A model generated the notes under the pieces. It was not told the origin of the DNA. It saw only the letters and a program-made list of their open reading frames with translations, and searched no databases. DNA of 64,000 nt from Mannheimia sp041807705. Lineage in GTDB: Bacteria; Pseudomonadota; Gammaproteobacteria; Enterobacterales; Pasteurellaceae. The stretch spans positions 62,001-126,000 of the forward strand of contig NZ_JBGTYY010000003.1 in the NCBI RefSeq assembly GCF_041807705.1. The letters run 5' to 3'. Within the stretch, counting starts at the first letter, position 1, and each line of letters opens with the position of its first letter. This document shows, piece by piece, positions 26,741 through 35,453 of this stretch. The position numbers and the translations under genes were made by a program.

Positions 26741-26768
26741 AAAAAAGCCTCTGATTTCTCAGAGGCTT
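26741..26768 (-). terminator. Terminator after tRNA-Asp
   Basis: AAGCCTCTGA and TCAGAGGCTT form a 10-bp stem with a 4-base loop. On the minus strand it ends in TTTTTT, 9 bases after the tRNA 3' end. Confidence 0.88.
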
Positions 26769-26776
26769 AAATTTGT

Positions 26777-26853
26777 TGGCGGAACGGACGGGACTCGAAC
26801 CCGCGACCCCCTGCGTGACAGGCAGGTATTCTAACCAGCTGAACTACCGCTCC
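26777..26853 (-). tRNA. tRNA-Asp (GUC)
   Basis: The minus strand reads GGAGCGGTAGTTCAGCTGG at the 5' end, with anticodon GTC in CCTGTCACGC, a standard T arm (GGTTCGAGTCC), and encoded CCA. It is nearly identical to E. coli tRNA-Asp. It is followed by its own terminator. Confidence 0.97.
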
Positions 26854-26960
26854 GTACTGGTATTTGAATAATAGTGCGTTCATAGAAATTGAGCAATCAA
26901 ATTTTAAAAAAATAGCGTTTGATTGATGGTAAAATAACCACATCGAAAATGAACCATTTA

Positions 26961-27716
26961 CTATTTTCGCTTTTGTACTTTTACAAACAGCAATGGTGGG
27001 CGATGTTGTAAGTCTTTAAATTCATTATGCCATTCGGGTTGATCGGCAAGCATTGGTTCTTCTACTTGCATAATCTCAAAGCCTGCTTGGATTAAGTTAT
27101 TTAATATGGTTGCCGTTGTGCGGTGATAGGTTTTAAACGGTTGCTGAAACCAACTTCTATCTCGTTCGCCTTCATCTCGATAATAATTTAACCTATAAGC
27201 AACTTGCTGTTTTGCTTCGTTTTTCTCCCAACGGTAGCCCTCTTTATAACAGGTTACAATCGGGTGTTCTTGAGAGAAAATTAACCTACCGCAAGCGGTC
27301 ATTTTTGCTGAAATTTTTGCAAGTAAGTCGGCAAAATCGGCAATGTAGTGAAAGGCAAAGGAGCTGGTTACCACATCAAAATCGCTTTCCTCAATTTCAT
27401 TTAGCCTTTCCATCGGCAAGCAGTAGAGAGAAAAATCGTTGCCTTTTTGCCAATGAGCAGAAAGCTCGGTTTCCGCCTGTTGTAGCATTAATTCAGATAA
27501 GTCCAGCCCTACCACTTTTTCCGCCCCAAGCGTTAAATAATGAGCTAAATGAACCCCTGTGCCACAGCCAAGATCTAGCACTTTTTTTCCTTTCAAATCG
27601 GGCAGAAGTGAAAACATTGTCGGCTTTTCCACTACTTCATTCATACTGATTGGATTTTGGCGAAGTTGTTGGTAACGCTCGAAGAAAATAGGGGTGTCGT
27701 AAATGCTTTTTTTCAC
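26961..27716 (-). CDS. Class I SAM-dependent methyltransferase
   Basis: The 251-residue protein has the SAM-binding motif KKVLDLGCGTGVHLAHYL (about 43-60), the acidic VVGLDLS strand, and the motif IV region DVVTSSFAFHYIAD. Substrate is unknown; the overall pattern resembles small-molecule methyltransferases of the UbiE/biotin type. The chosen start is GTG at 27716, 7 bases after an AAAGG site. The longer frame from 27734 would need TTG with no clear site. It sits downstream of trpD, separated by a REP-like hairpin. Confidence 0.75.
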   Translation of the reverse strand: MKKSIYDTPIFFERYQQLRQNPISMNEVVEKPTMFSLLPDLKGKKVLDLGCGTGVHLAHYLTLGAEKVVGLDLSELMLQQAETELSAHWQKGNDFSLYCLPMERLNEIEESDFDVVTSSFAFHYIADFADLLAKISAKMTACGRLIFSQEHPIVTCYKEGYRWEKNEAKQQVAYRLNYYRDEGERDRSWFQQPFKTYHRTTATILNNLIQAGFEIMQVEEPMLADQPEWHNEFKDLQHRPPLLFVKVQKRK

Positions 27717-27745
27717 GTAATAGCCTTTAAACAAATATAAAATAA

Positions 27746-27768
27746 GGCGGAGTAAAACCCGCCGCTAC
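27746..27768. repeat. Single REP-like hairpin with GTAG foot
   Basis: On the minus strand GTAG is followed by C and the hairpin GGCGG/CCGCC with a 7-9-base loop, ending at 27746. It resembles half of the doublet elements in the window. It lies between trpD and the methyltransferase gene and may act as a weak transcription barrier. Confidence 0.6.
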
Positions 27769-27775
27769 GATATGA

Positions 27776-28771
27776 TTAATAAGTCGATAATTTTCGCAAA
27801 GTTTCAAACGCTTTTCCACTCTCAAGCGTTTCTTTTACTTTTTGCACGTTGGCTTTTAAATCATCTTCCCCAAAGGTTTTCATTAATAAGGCGACATTTG
27901 CCGCCACTGCATCAATATGAGCAGGTTCGCCTTTGCCTTGTAAGATAGCGGTAACTTTTTCGGCATTTTCTGCAGGTTCACCGCCTTTGAGATCTTCTAA
28001 CAAGTGGCGTTTAATGCCAAAATCTTCAGAGGTTAATGTGTAGTATTCAATCTGCCCGTTTTTGATTTCAGCCACCTGAGTTTCGCCGTGAACCGCCACT
28101 TCATCTAAGCCTGCACCGTGTACCACAATGGTATGCTCACAGCCTAAGGCTTTTACTGTTTCAGCATACACTTTCACTAACTCTGGCGAATACACACCGA
28201 GTAGCTGGCGTTTAGCGTGAGCAGGGTTTACTAAAGGCCCTAAAATATTAAATAACGTGCGAGTTTTTAAGGCTTGGCGAACGGGAGCTGCGTATTTAAA
28301 ACCGCTGTGGTAAGTTGGGGCGAATAAAAAGCAGATGTTGGTTTCATCTAAAGCAAGGCGAGCCGTTTCAGGCGTAACGCCAACATTAATGCCTAAATGG
28401 CTTAATACATCGCTTGAGCCTGTTTTGCTTGATACGCTGCGGTTGCCGTGCTTAGCAATTTTATAGCCCATTGTAGCGGCAACAATCGCACTGGTGGTAG
28501 AAATATTGATAGTATTATGCCCATCACCCCCTGTGCCGACAATATCGGCAAAAGAGTAATCTGGTGTTGGGAACGGATTGGCATTTTCCAGAGCGGCTTT
28601 TGCAGCCCCTGCAATTTCATCAACGGTTTCGCCACGCAATTTTAGGGCGATTAAAGCTGCGGCAAGTTGTTCGTTCGAGACATTGCCTTTAATCACTTCA
28701 CTGAAAAACGCATTAGATTCCGCCTCGCTTAAGGCTTGGTTTGCGAATAATTTATCTAAAAGTGCTTGCAT
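27776..28771 (-). CDS. trpD: Anthranilate phosphoribosyltransferase
   Basis: The 331-residue enzyme carries GTGGDGHNTINISTTSAIV (about 79), the phosphoribosyl pyrophosphate site, and KHGNRSVSSKTGSSD. It makes phosphoribosyl-anthranilate, the second step of tryptophan synthesis. It is separate from trpG, as in Haemophilus, not fused as in E. coli. It follows the tautomerase gene by 26 bases. trpC does not follow in this window. Confidence 0.96.
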   Translation of the reverse strand: MQALLDKLFANQALSEAESNAFFSEVIKGNVSNEQLAAALIALKLRGETVDEIAGAAKAALENANPFPTPDYSFADIVGTGGDGHNTINISTTSAIVAATMGYKIAKHGNRSVSSKTGSSDVLSHLGINVGVTPETARLALDETNICFLFAPTYHSGFKYAAPVRQALKTRTLFNILGPLVNPAHAKRQLLGVYSPELVKVYAETVKALGCEHTIVVHGAGLDEVAVHGETQVAEIKNGQIEYYTLTSEDFGIKRHLLEDLKGGEPAENAEKVTAILQGKGEPAHIDAVAANVALLMKTFGEDDLKANVQKVKETLESGKAFETLRKLSTY

Positions 28772-28797
28772 AGAGATTCCTTTTTAGTTTGTTATTT

Positions 28798-29184
28798 CTA
28801 GCGATGTACTTGATATTCCAAATCGGTTGCTTCATTACCGGTCATTCCACGAAAGCCCCAGCAATGCTCAGGTTGCTCTTTAATAGTAATTTCAACGTCC
28901 ATTGGCATAATGCCGACTTTCGATTGTAGGGTGCTAAACAACCCTTTGATCAGGCGTTTTTTGATTTGCTCGCTCCGCCCTTGCATTAGGTTAATTTCAA
29001 TCACGATGAAATTTTCGCTGCGGTTAATTGGCGGATAGAAATCCTCTCGATCTAATAACTCAAAACGCAAAGCGTGGCGTTGTTTTGGTACACCTAAGCT
29101 CATTTCCATACAGTAAAAAATGGCTTCTGCGATTTTTGCTCGGCGGTCAGCTAAGGCGTGTCTTAAACCATAGATACTAATCAT
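28798..29184 (-). CDS. Tautomerase-family protein inside the trp operon
   Basis: The 128-residue protein resembles the 4-oxalocrotonate tautomerase superfamily in size and in YPPINRSENFIVIEINLMQGRS and the double beta-alpha-beta pattern. The usual N-terminal proline is absent (MISIYGLRH), so catalytic activity is doubtful. The ATG at 29184 forms an ATGA overlap with the trpG stop, a strong sign of coupling. Haemophilus also carries a small open frame at this operon position (HI1388.1, from memory). Role in tryptophan synthesis is unknown. Confidence 0.75.
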   Translation of the reverse strand: MISIYGLRHALADRRAKIAEAIFYCMEMSLGVPKQRHALRFELLDREDFYPPINRSENFIVIEINLMQGRSEQIKKRLIKGLFSTLQSKVGIMPMDVEITIKEQPEHCWGFRGMTGNEATDLEYQVHR

Positions 29185-29768
29185 TTTCTCTCTCCTAATA
29201 ACCATTCAACCGATTGTTTTAATAATTTTGTGCCTTGGACGGTTAAAATCGATTCTGGGTGGAACTGGAAGCCACAAATCGGCAGAGTTTTATGGCGAAT
29301 TGCCATCACAATATGTTCAAATTTTGCATTCACGATAAATTCATCAGGCAATTCATCGCCCATTAACGAGTGATAACGTGCCACAGGCATTGGGTTGTTA
29401 ATATCGGCAAACATCGCTTGGTTGTCGTGTTCAATGCGAGAGACCTTGCCGTGTAATACCGTGCCAGTATGCACCACTTTGCCACCAAAGGCTTCAATCA
29501 GGGCTTGATGACCTAAACAGATGCCAATCATCGGCACTTTATCTTTGAGCTGTCGGATAATTTCCAGCATATTTCCAGCTTCAGCAGGATTTCCCGGCCC
29601 CGGAGAAAGTGCTACCAAACAGTTTGGTGTGTTTTGTGCTTTAGCTAAAAAATCCTCGAGTGGGTAGTCATTACGGAAAATCGTAACTTGATGCCCTAAC
29701 TCACGGAATTGATCCACCAAGTTATAAGTAAAAGAGTCGAAGTTATCAATAAAAAGAATATTTGCCAT
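29181..29768 (-). CDS. trpG: Anthranilate synthase glutamine amidotransferase component
   Basis: The 195-residue class I amidotransferase has nucleophile Cys in GICLGHQAL (about residue 84) and the His-Glu pair in FQFHPESILT. FIDNFDSFTYNLVDQF at the start and SPGPGNPAEAG are family signatures. It supplies ammonia to TrpE. It is second in the trp operon, separated from trpE by 194 bases filled with nested palindromic repeats. Confidence 0.95.
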   Translation of the reverse strand: MANILFIDNFDSFTYNLVDQFRELGHQVTIFRNDYPLEDFLAKAQNTPNCLVALSPGPGNPAEAGNMLEIIRQLKDKVPMIGICLGHQALIEAFGGKVVHTGTVLHGKVSRIEHDNQAMFADINNPMPVARYHSLMGDELPDEFIVNAKFEHIVMAIRHKTLPICGFQFHPESILTVQGTKLLKQSVEWLLGERK

Positions 29769-29791
29769 TGTTTTTTTATCCTATTTTCTCT

Positions 29792-29955
29792 CCCCTTCTT
29801 TAGAAAAACTGAGCTATCAGGTTCTATCTTATATCCGTAGGGACGGGTCTCTGTGCCAGTCCGCTAACGATATTAATTTACGGGCAGGCACAGGACCCGC
29901 CCCTACAAACAATCATTATTTAGAACCTGGTAATCCCATCTTTTCTAAAGAGGGG
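29792..29955. repeat. CCCCTCTTT-family palindrome interrupted by a REP doublet
   Basis: Outer arms CCCCTTCTTTAGAAAA (29792-29807) and TTTTCTAAAGAGGGG (29941-29955) are inverted copies with one base difference in length. A second inner pair, CAGGTTCTA and TAGAACCTG, follows. The GTAG-type doublet at 29837-29906 occupies the middle. Together they fill the gap between trpE and trpG. Confidence 0.75.
29837..29906. repeat. GTAG-type REP doublet (REPIN-like), copy 2
   Basis: GTAGGGACGGGTCTCTGTGCC opens the left hairpin and GGCACAGGACCCGCCCCTAC closes the right one, in inverted orientation. The left hairpin has drifted from the family (GGGACGGG...CCAGTCC). It is nested inside the palindrome at 29792-29955. 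Confidence 0.8.
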
Positions 29956-29962
29956 AACTTAG

Positions 29963-31516
29963 TTACTGTCTATTCACTTGCCCAATCGCTTTTAACACCG
30001 CTCGTGCTTTATGGCGGGTTTCGTCTGCTTCTAATTGAGGATCAGAATCTAACACCTCGCCGCAGCCTGCTTGCACATAAGCGATACCGTTTTGCACAAA
30101 AGCAGAGCGAATCACGATACAAGTATCTAAATTACCGTCTGAGGTTAAATAACCCACCGCACCGCCGTAGCTATGGCGTTTTTGCTGTTCCACTTGGTAA
30201 ATAAGCTGCATTGCTTTGATTTTTGGAGCCCCAGTTAATGTGCCCATATTCATACAAGCTTGGTAGGCGTGAAGAGCGTCTAAGTCAGCACGAAGTATGC
30301 CGATCACACGGGAAACAAGGTGCATAATTTGCGAATAGCGGTCAATTTGCATTAAATCGACCACACGGCGGGTGCCTGATTCGCTTACACGGGCGACATC
30401 GTTTCGAGCTAAATCCACCAACATTAAATGCTCGGCAAGCTCTTTTTGATCGAGGCGTAATTCCAGCTCTAAACGGCTATCTAGTTCAGGATCGATATTG
30501 CCTTGTTCATCAAAACCACGAGGGCGAGAGCCTGCAATCGGGTAGATCTCTAACTGGCGGTTGCCTTGCGAATACTTCAACGCACTTTCAGGCGAAGCCC
30601 CAAATAGCGTGAAATTTTCCCCTTGCATATAGAACATATAAGGGCTTGGGTTGCTAATTTTTAATTGTTTATAACTAGCAAGCGTATTCGGGCAAGGCAG
30701 GCTAAAACGGCGAGATGGCACAATTTGGAAGACATCGCCAATGTTAATATGGTGCTTGAGCTTGCGGATAATCTCTTTAAACTCCTCATCTTCAAGATTG
30801 GCAATAGCTTCATCACTCGCTGCTTTAATGGATAATGAAAGATCAGCTTCTGAAACATTTGCAAGTTTTTGGGCAAATTCGACCGCTTGTTGTTGAAGAT
30901 TAGCTTGCTCGTTAGGCTCAAAACAGAACGTATTTAACACCGCTTTTTCGGTTTGATGATCGATAGTAACCAACTGTTCTGCCAAATAGAAACTGTAATC
31001 AGGGCAGCTTAAGCCATCATCTTGCAAGCTGATATTTTCCATCGGAATAAAGTTCGCCACTAAATCGTAGCTAAATAAACCACCTAAATAGATTGGCGAT
31101 GTGGAACTCGCAAACAGTTGGCTCACGGTGCGTAAACCATCAAAAACGGTAGTGGTTTGGAGTTTTTTATCTTCATCTAAATGATTGCTGATGGTTGGAA
31201 AAGTGGCTTGCAAGCGGTCATTTTTTTCCAACATTTTGCAAATAGGAGCAGGGGAAAGTTGGTTTAACGCTTTTTCAATTAAAGGCAATACCGCCTCGCC
31301 ATTTTTGGTTAAGGCGTGAAAGGTTACGCTTTGATCTTCACAAAAAATATGTACAGCCGATTTTGCAAATAACAAACTTTTTAGGCTGTTTTTGCTCTGA
31401 ATTTCGGCAGAATCTAATAATAAGGTATGCGGACGTTCGCCACATAACGCATAGTAAATGCTTGTAGTGTCTGAAAAGTAAGGAAGCTCTGTTTGAGTAA
31501 TGGTTAAGTAAGACAT
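29963..31516 (-). CDS. trpE: Anthranilate synthase component I
   Basis: The 517-residue chorismate-binding enzyme has the N-terminal tryptophan-binding region (LLLDSAEIQS ...) and the conserved catalytic blocks IPSRRF-like VPSRRFSLP, GASPESALKY, PIAGSRPRG, DLARNDVARV and GTLTGAPKIKAMQLI. It converts chorismate to anthranilate using ammonia from TrpG. It is first in the operon, with a TrpR operator and sigma-70 promoter just upstream and no leader peptide or attenuator visible in the roughly 25-base leader. Confidence 0.96.
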   Translation of the reverse strand: MSYLTITQTELPYFSDTTSIYYALCGERPHTLLLDSAEIQSKNSLKSLLFAKSAVHIFCEDQSVTFHALTKNGEAVLPLIEKALNQLSPAPICKMLEKNDRLQATFPTISNHLDEDKKLQTTTVFDGLRTVSQLFASSTSPIYLGGLFSYDLVANFIPMENISLQDDGLSCPDYSFYLAEQLVTIDHQTEKAVLNTFCFEPNEQANLQQQAVEFAQKLANVSEADLSLSIKAASDEAIANLEDEEFKEIIRKLKHHINIGDVFQIVPSRRFSLPCPNTLASYKQLKISNPSPYMFYMQGENFTLFGASPESALKYSQGNRQLEIYPIAGSRPRGFDEQGNIDPELDSRLELELRLDQKELAEHLMLVDLARNDVARVSESGTRRVVDLMQIDRYSQIMHLVSRVIGILRADLDALHAYQACMNMGTLTGAPKIKAMQLIYQVEQQKRHSYGGAVGYLTSDGNLDTCIVIRSAFVQNGIAYVQAGCGEVLDSDPQLEADETRHKARAVLKAIGQVNRQ

Positions 31517-31542
31517 TGCTAATTCCTATAAAAAATTATTTT

Positions 31543-31576
31543 GCACTATTAAACTAGTACAAAAGGAATAAGTCAA
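31543..31576 (-). promoter_or_regulatory. trp promoter with overlapping TrpR operator
   Basis: On the minus strand -35 TTGACT (31571-31576) and -10 TTTAAT (31548-31553) are 17 bases apart. The operator GTACTAGTTTAATAGTGC at 31543-31560 matches the TrpR core ACTAGTTAACTAGT at 12 of 14 positions and covers the -10 box. Binding would block RNA polymerase directly. Confidence 0.88.
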
Positions 31577-31659
31577 GCAATTATTGTAGATATTTATAGA
31601 GCTTCGGGCATATTGGTGTATAATTAGCCCAATTTTTATCGAGCGAAAGGCGTGAAACG

Positions 31660-32277
31660 ATGACACAATTTTTTTATATTCACCCCGATAATCCACAGCA
31701 ACGCTTAATTAATCAAGCGGTTGAAATTATTAAAAACGGCGGTGTGATTGTTTACCCAACCGATTCAGGCTATGCCTTAGGCTGTGCGATGGGCGATAAG
31801 CACGCAATGGATAGAATTGTGGCAATTCGTAAATTGCCGGAAAATCATAATTTCACGTTGGTGTGCAGTGATTTATCAGAGCTTTCCACTTATGCGTTAG
31901 TGAATAATCAAGCCTATCGCTTAATTAAAAATAATACGCCGAATTCTTACACTTTTATTCTGCCAGCCACCAAAGAGCTGCCTCGCAGATTAATGACAAA
32001 GCGTAAAACGGTGGGCATTCGTGTGCCGAATAATGCCATTGCATTGGCACTCATTGCAGCACTTGGTGAGCCAATTCTTTCTTGCTCGTTGATGCTGCCT
32101 GATACGGAAATTACCGAATCTGATCCCGATGAAATTCGTGAACAGTTAGAACATCGGGTTGATCTCATCATTCACGGCGGTTATTTAGGACAACAGCCTA
32201 CGACCGTGATTGATTTGACGGAAGATGCACCCGTCATTATTCGAGAAGGTTCGGGCGACCCGACGCCGTTTAATTAA
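31660..32277 (+). CDS. yciO: YciO, Sua5/YrdC-family protein
   Basis: The 205-residue protein has the YrdC fold with GGVIVYPTDSGYALGCAMG (about 28-46) and the KRKTVGIRVPNN segment. It is a paralogue of TsaC (also in this window at 55323). YciO is reported to have much weaker threonylcarbamoyl-adenylate activity. Its role is not clear. It is divergent from trpE and precedes rluB, the same trio found near the E. coli trp operon. Confidence 0.9.
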   Translation: MTQFFYIHPDNPQQRLINQAVEIIKNGGVIVYPTDSGYALGCAMGDKHAMDRIVAIRKLPENHNFTLVCSDLSELSTYALVNNQAYRLIKNNTPNSYTFILPATKELPRRLMTKRKTVGIRVPNNAIALALIAALGEPILSCSLMLPDTEITESDPDEIREQLEHRVDLIIHGGYLGQQPTTVIDLTEDAPVIIREGSGDPTPFN

Positions 32278-32311
32278 ATTGATATTGTGTGATAAATGCA
32301 CAAAATTTTAC

Positions 32312-32379
32312 GTAGGGGCGGGTCCTGTGCCCGCCCGTATTAATATTGTTATTAGGACGGGTCCAGTATCCGTCTCTAC
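32312..32379. repeat. GTAG-type REP doublet (REPIN-like), copy 3
   Basis: GTAGGGGCGGGTCCTGTGCC begins the left hairpin, whose stem is GGGCGGG/CCCGCCC. The right half GGACGGGTCCAGTATCCGTCTCTAC is a diverged copy in inverted orientation. It lies between yciO and rluB. Confidence 0.8.
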
Positions 32380-32418
32380 AATGCTTCAGACGCTTGTGAA
32401 AGCGACAAAAGGAACTTT

Positions 32419-33498
32419 ATGACAACTTTTCAAAAGAAACCAAGCCACAACTTCCGCTCAGAGAGAAATGCGGATAATCGTCCATCTTTCAAAAAAGGCG
32501 AGCAGAAATCGAATGCGAAATCTGAACGAAAATTTGGCAAGACTTCAGAGAAACCTCAACGCCCAACATCTAAACCATTAACCCCACGAGCTGCAAAAAA
32601 AGTGGAAAAAGCGACCGCTAGTGAGCCTGTTTCACAAGAGAAAAAAGCCAAAGTAGTGGGTGAAAAGCTACAAAAAATCTTAGCACGAGCAGGGAAAGGT
32701 TCTCGCCGTGAGCTAGAAGAGATTATCGCCAGCGGGCGTGTGAGTGTGGACGGCAAAATTGCCTCTTTAGGCGACCGTGTGCAAGTGAGCTCCTCAACTA
32801 AAATCCGTATTGATGGGCATTTAGTAAACTTAATGCCAGCACAAAAAGAGATCTGCCGAGTATTGATGTACTACAAACCAGAAGGGGAGTTGTGTACACG
32901 TTCAGATCCTGAAGGACGAGCAACGGTATTTGACCGTTTACCTCGCTTAACAGGCGCTCGTTGGATTGCGGTTGGGCGTTTAGATATTAACACTTCAGGT
33001 TTATTACTCTTTACTACAGACGGCGAGTTAGCGAACCGTTTAATGCACCCAAGCCGTGAGGTGGAGCGTGAGTATTCGGTGCGTGTGTTTGGTAATATTG
33101 ATGATGCTATGTTACAACGCTTACGCAAAGGCGTTCAGTTAGAAGATGGCCCGGCTAACTTCAAGCAAATCAAAGTGGTTGGCGGAACAGGTTTAAACCA
33201 ATGGTTTGATGTAACCTTAACTGAAGGGCGTAATCGTGAAGTTCGCCGTTTGTGGGAATCGCAAGGGGTGGAAGTGAGCCGCTTAATTCGCATTCGTTAC
33301 GGTAACATTAAATTAGACAAAGGTTTACCACGTGGTGGTTGGGAAGAGATGGGGCTTGAGCAAGTGAACTACTTGCGTGAGCTAGTGGGCTTACCTGCTG
33401 AAACGGAAACGAAAGTGGAGGTGGCTGCAAATCGCCGCCGCACCAATATTCGCCAAATTCGTAAGGCGGTTAAACAACACCAGAAATATCGTGGTTAA
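32419..33498 (+). CDS. rluB: 23S rRNA pseudouridine synthase RluB
   Basis: The 359-residue protein has a basic low-complexity N-terminus (about 70 residues). An S4 RNA-binding domain follows (KLQKILARAGKGSRRELEEI), then the RsuA/RluB catalytic domain with the active-site aspartate in GRLDINTSGLLLFTTDGEL. RluB makes pseudouridine 2605 in 23S rRNA. The order yciO-rluB is conserved in gammaproteobacteria. A terminator follows. Confidence 0.93.
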   Translation: MTTFQKKPSHNFRSERNADNRPSFKKGEQKSNAKSERKFGKTSEKPQRPTSKPLTPRAAKKVEKATASEPVSQEKKAKVVGEKLQKILARAGKGSRRELEEIIASGRVSVDGKIASLGDRVQVSSSTKIRIDGHLVNLMPAQKEICRVLMYYKPEGELCTRSDPEGRATVFDRLPRLTGARWIAVGRLDINTSGLLLFTTDGELANRLMHPSREVEREYSVRVFGNIDDAMLQRLRKGVQLEDGPANFKQIKVVGGTGLNQWFDVTLTEGRNREVRRLWESQGVEVSRLIRIRYGNIKLDKGLPRGGWEEMGLEQVNYLRELVGLPAETETKVEVAANRRRTNIRQIRKAVKQHQKYRG

Positions 33499-33512
33499 TC
33501 AATAAGAAACAG

Positions 33513-33546
33513 AGAGCTGATTATATTCGTGTAATCAGCTCTTTTT
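33513..33546 (+). terminator. Rho-independent terminator after rluB
   Basis: AGAGCTGATTA and TAATCAGCTCT form an 11-bp stem with an 8-base loop, followed by TTTT, 15 bases after the rluB stop. Confidence 0.9.
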
Positions 33547-33637
33547 GTTATGTTTAAGTGAATAAAATTTAGAGACAAAAACAATAGCTTGATTTATTAT
33601 TGCAGCCCCCATTTATAGTTAAGATTGGAGTAAAAGG

Positions 33638-35407
33638 ATGTCTTGGGATATTGTGGCGACACTGGCAGTAACGGCTTTTGCAGTGTTTTTATTTGCAACC
33701 GAAAAAATTCGTATGGATGCAGTTGCCATCTTAGTATTATCGTCTTTGGTTTTATTAGGGCAAATTGATACTAAGTCGGCATTAAGTGGATTTTCAAATT
33801 CAGCAACAGTTGCTGTAACCGCAATGTTTGTATTAGCGGCAGGCTTACAAAATAGTGGTGCATTAGATAGTATAGGTAGCTTGCTGGCAAAGGTTAAAAC
33901 GCCTTGGGTATTTATTTTAGTTTTATGTGGTATAAATGCTGCAATTTCCCCTTTTGTGAATAACACCGCAGTAGTTGCGGTATTAATCCCAATCGTGATT
34001 GCAGCATCACAAAATATTAATCTTGCACCGTCTAAATCCTTAATTCCGTTATCCTTTGCTTCTCAAATGGCAGGGGTCTGTACACTTATTGGAACATCAA
34101 CTAACTTATTGGTAAACTCAATTGCACAAAATCAAGGGCATTCAGGCTTCGGAATGTTTGAATTTGCTCCTTTAGGGATAATTTTCTTCCTGGTTGGTAC
34201 TGTATATTTGCTACTTACTAGTCGCTTCTTATTACCCGAATCGCGCTTACAGCTTGAAGAAGGGATTGGATTTGGTAAATATGTCTCTGAATTAAAGGTA
34301 AATAAAAATTCTGTCTTAATTGGCAAGAGTTTAGCAGAATCAGGGTTAACCGAAGAATTTAACCTATTTGCTGTGGGGTTATTACGCAATGGAGAGCGTT
34401 TATCCACCCCAAGCCACCAAGTATTACAGAAACACGATATTTTATTATTACGTGGTGAATCGGCAGATTTAGCTGGGGCTCGAGAAAAATATGGCTTACA
34501 TCACGTTGTTTATGGTCGTCGTGATCTTGATGAAGATGATTTTGACGACTTAATGGTGGTAGAAGTGATGATTTCGCCAACCTCTCGTTGGGTTGGTGGT
34601 ACTATCCCAATTTTGCAACAACGTTGGAATAAAGATGCAACTGTATTAGGTTTACAACGTCGTAGCCGTATCATTAGAGAACGCTTGCGTGGTATTAGCT
34701 TTAAAATGGGCGATATTCTATTATTAACGCTTCCAAAAGAAGATATGGATGATTTACGCAAAGATAAAGATTTTATCGTGCTCTCTTCTGATTTAGTAAA
34801 AACCGAAGAGTCTTGGCGTGCTAAGTTTGCACTTTGGGTAATGGTTGGGGTGGTGGCTACTGCCGCAATCGGTATTATGCCGATTGCAATCAGTGCCTTA
34901 GTAGGTGCGGTTGCAATGTGTTTAGCAGGCTGTTTAACCGCAGATGAAGCCTATCAATCTATCGACTGGAAAATTATTTTAGTGATTGCAGGTTTACTCC
35001 CACTTGGTGAAGCAATGGCGAACAGTGGAGCTGCTCAGTTTATTGTAGATAATACGCTTGGTAAAGTAGGACATTTTGGGCCTTTAGTGGTGCTTGCGGT
35101 ACTTTATTTACTGACTTCTGTATTAACCGAATTTATGAGTAACGCGGGAACAGCAGTATTATTAACACCAATTGCGATTTCAACTGCTCAAGTGTTAGGT
35201 GTTGATGCCTCGCCGTTTATTATTGCGGTAATGCTTGCAGCCGCAACCAGCTTTATGACACCAGTAGGCTATCAAACCAATACGATGGTTTATGGTGCAG
35301 GCGGTTATAAATTTACAGATTTCATCAAGATTGGCTTACCGCTCAATATTATCTTCTGGATTTTAGGGGTTATTTTTATTCCTGTATTCTTCCCGTTTAA
35401 TCCATAA
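33638..35407 (+). CDS. SLC13-family permease with two TrkA-C domains
   Basis: The 589-residue membrane protein has two helix bundles (about 1-190 and 390-585) with the NNTAVVAVLIPI and EFMSNAGTAVLLTPIAIST hairpin motifs of the divalent anion:sodium symporter superfamily. Between them are two soluble TrkA-C/RCK domains (about 205-290 and 300-380). Substrate could be sulfate or a dicarboxylate; sequence alone does not decide. It stands alone between two terminators. Confidence 0.85.
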   Translation: MSWDIVATLAVTAFAVFLFATEKIRMDAVAILVLSSLVLLGQIDTKSALSGFSNSATVAVTAMFVLAAGLQNSGALDSIGSLLAKVKTPWVFILVLCGINAAISPFVNNTAVVAVLIPIVIAASQNINLAPSKSLIPLSFASQMAGVCTLIGTSTNLLVNSIAQNQGHSGFGMFEFAPLGIIFFLVGTVYLLLTSRFLLPESRLQLEEGIGFGKYVSELKVNKNSVLIGKSLAESGLTEEFNLFAVGLLRNGERLSTPSHQVLQKHDILLLRGESADLAGAREKYGLHHVVYGRRDLDEDDFDDLMVVEVMISPTSRWVGGTIPILQQRWNKDATVLGLQRRSRIIRERLRGISFKMGDILLLTLPKEDMDDLRKDKDFIVLSSDLVKTEESWRAKFALWVMVGVVATAAIGIMPIAISALVGAVAMCLAGCLTADEAYQSIDWKIILVIAGLLPLGEAMANSGAAQFIVDNTLGKVGHFGPLVVLAVLYLLTSVLTEFMSNAGTAVLLTPIAISTAQVLGVDASPFIIAVMLAAATSFMTPVGYQTNTMVYGAGGYKFTDFIKIGLPLNIIFWILGVIFIPVFFPFNP

Positions 35408-35413
35408 TAAATG

Positions 35414-35447
35414 AAAAAAGTGGCTAACTAGTTAGCCACTTTTTTTG
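35414..35447. terminator. Bidirectional terminator between the SLC13 gene and lolE
   Basis: A perfect palindrome, AAAAAAGTGGCTAACT with its complement, is followed by T residues. It can stop both convergent transcripts. Confidence 0.93.
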
Positions 35448-35453
35448 TTCTGT

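Noticed and set aside
26637..26834. A 65-codon frame ending GGTDGTRTRDPLRDRQVF
   Set aside because: It is the reverse reading of tRNA-Asp, a well-known artefact, with the start in a palindromic repeat.
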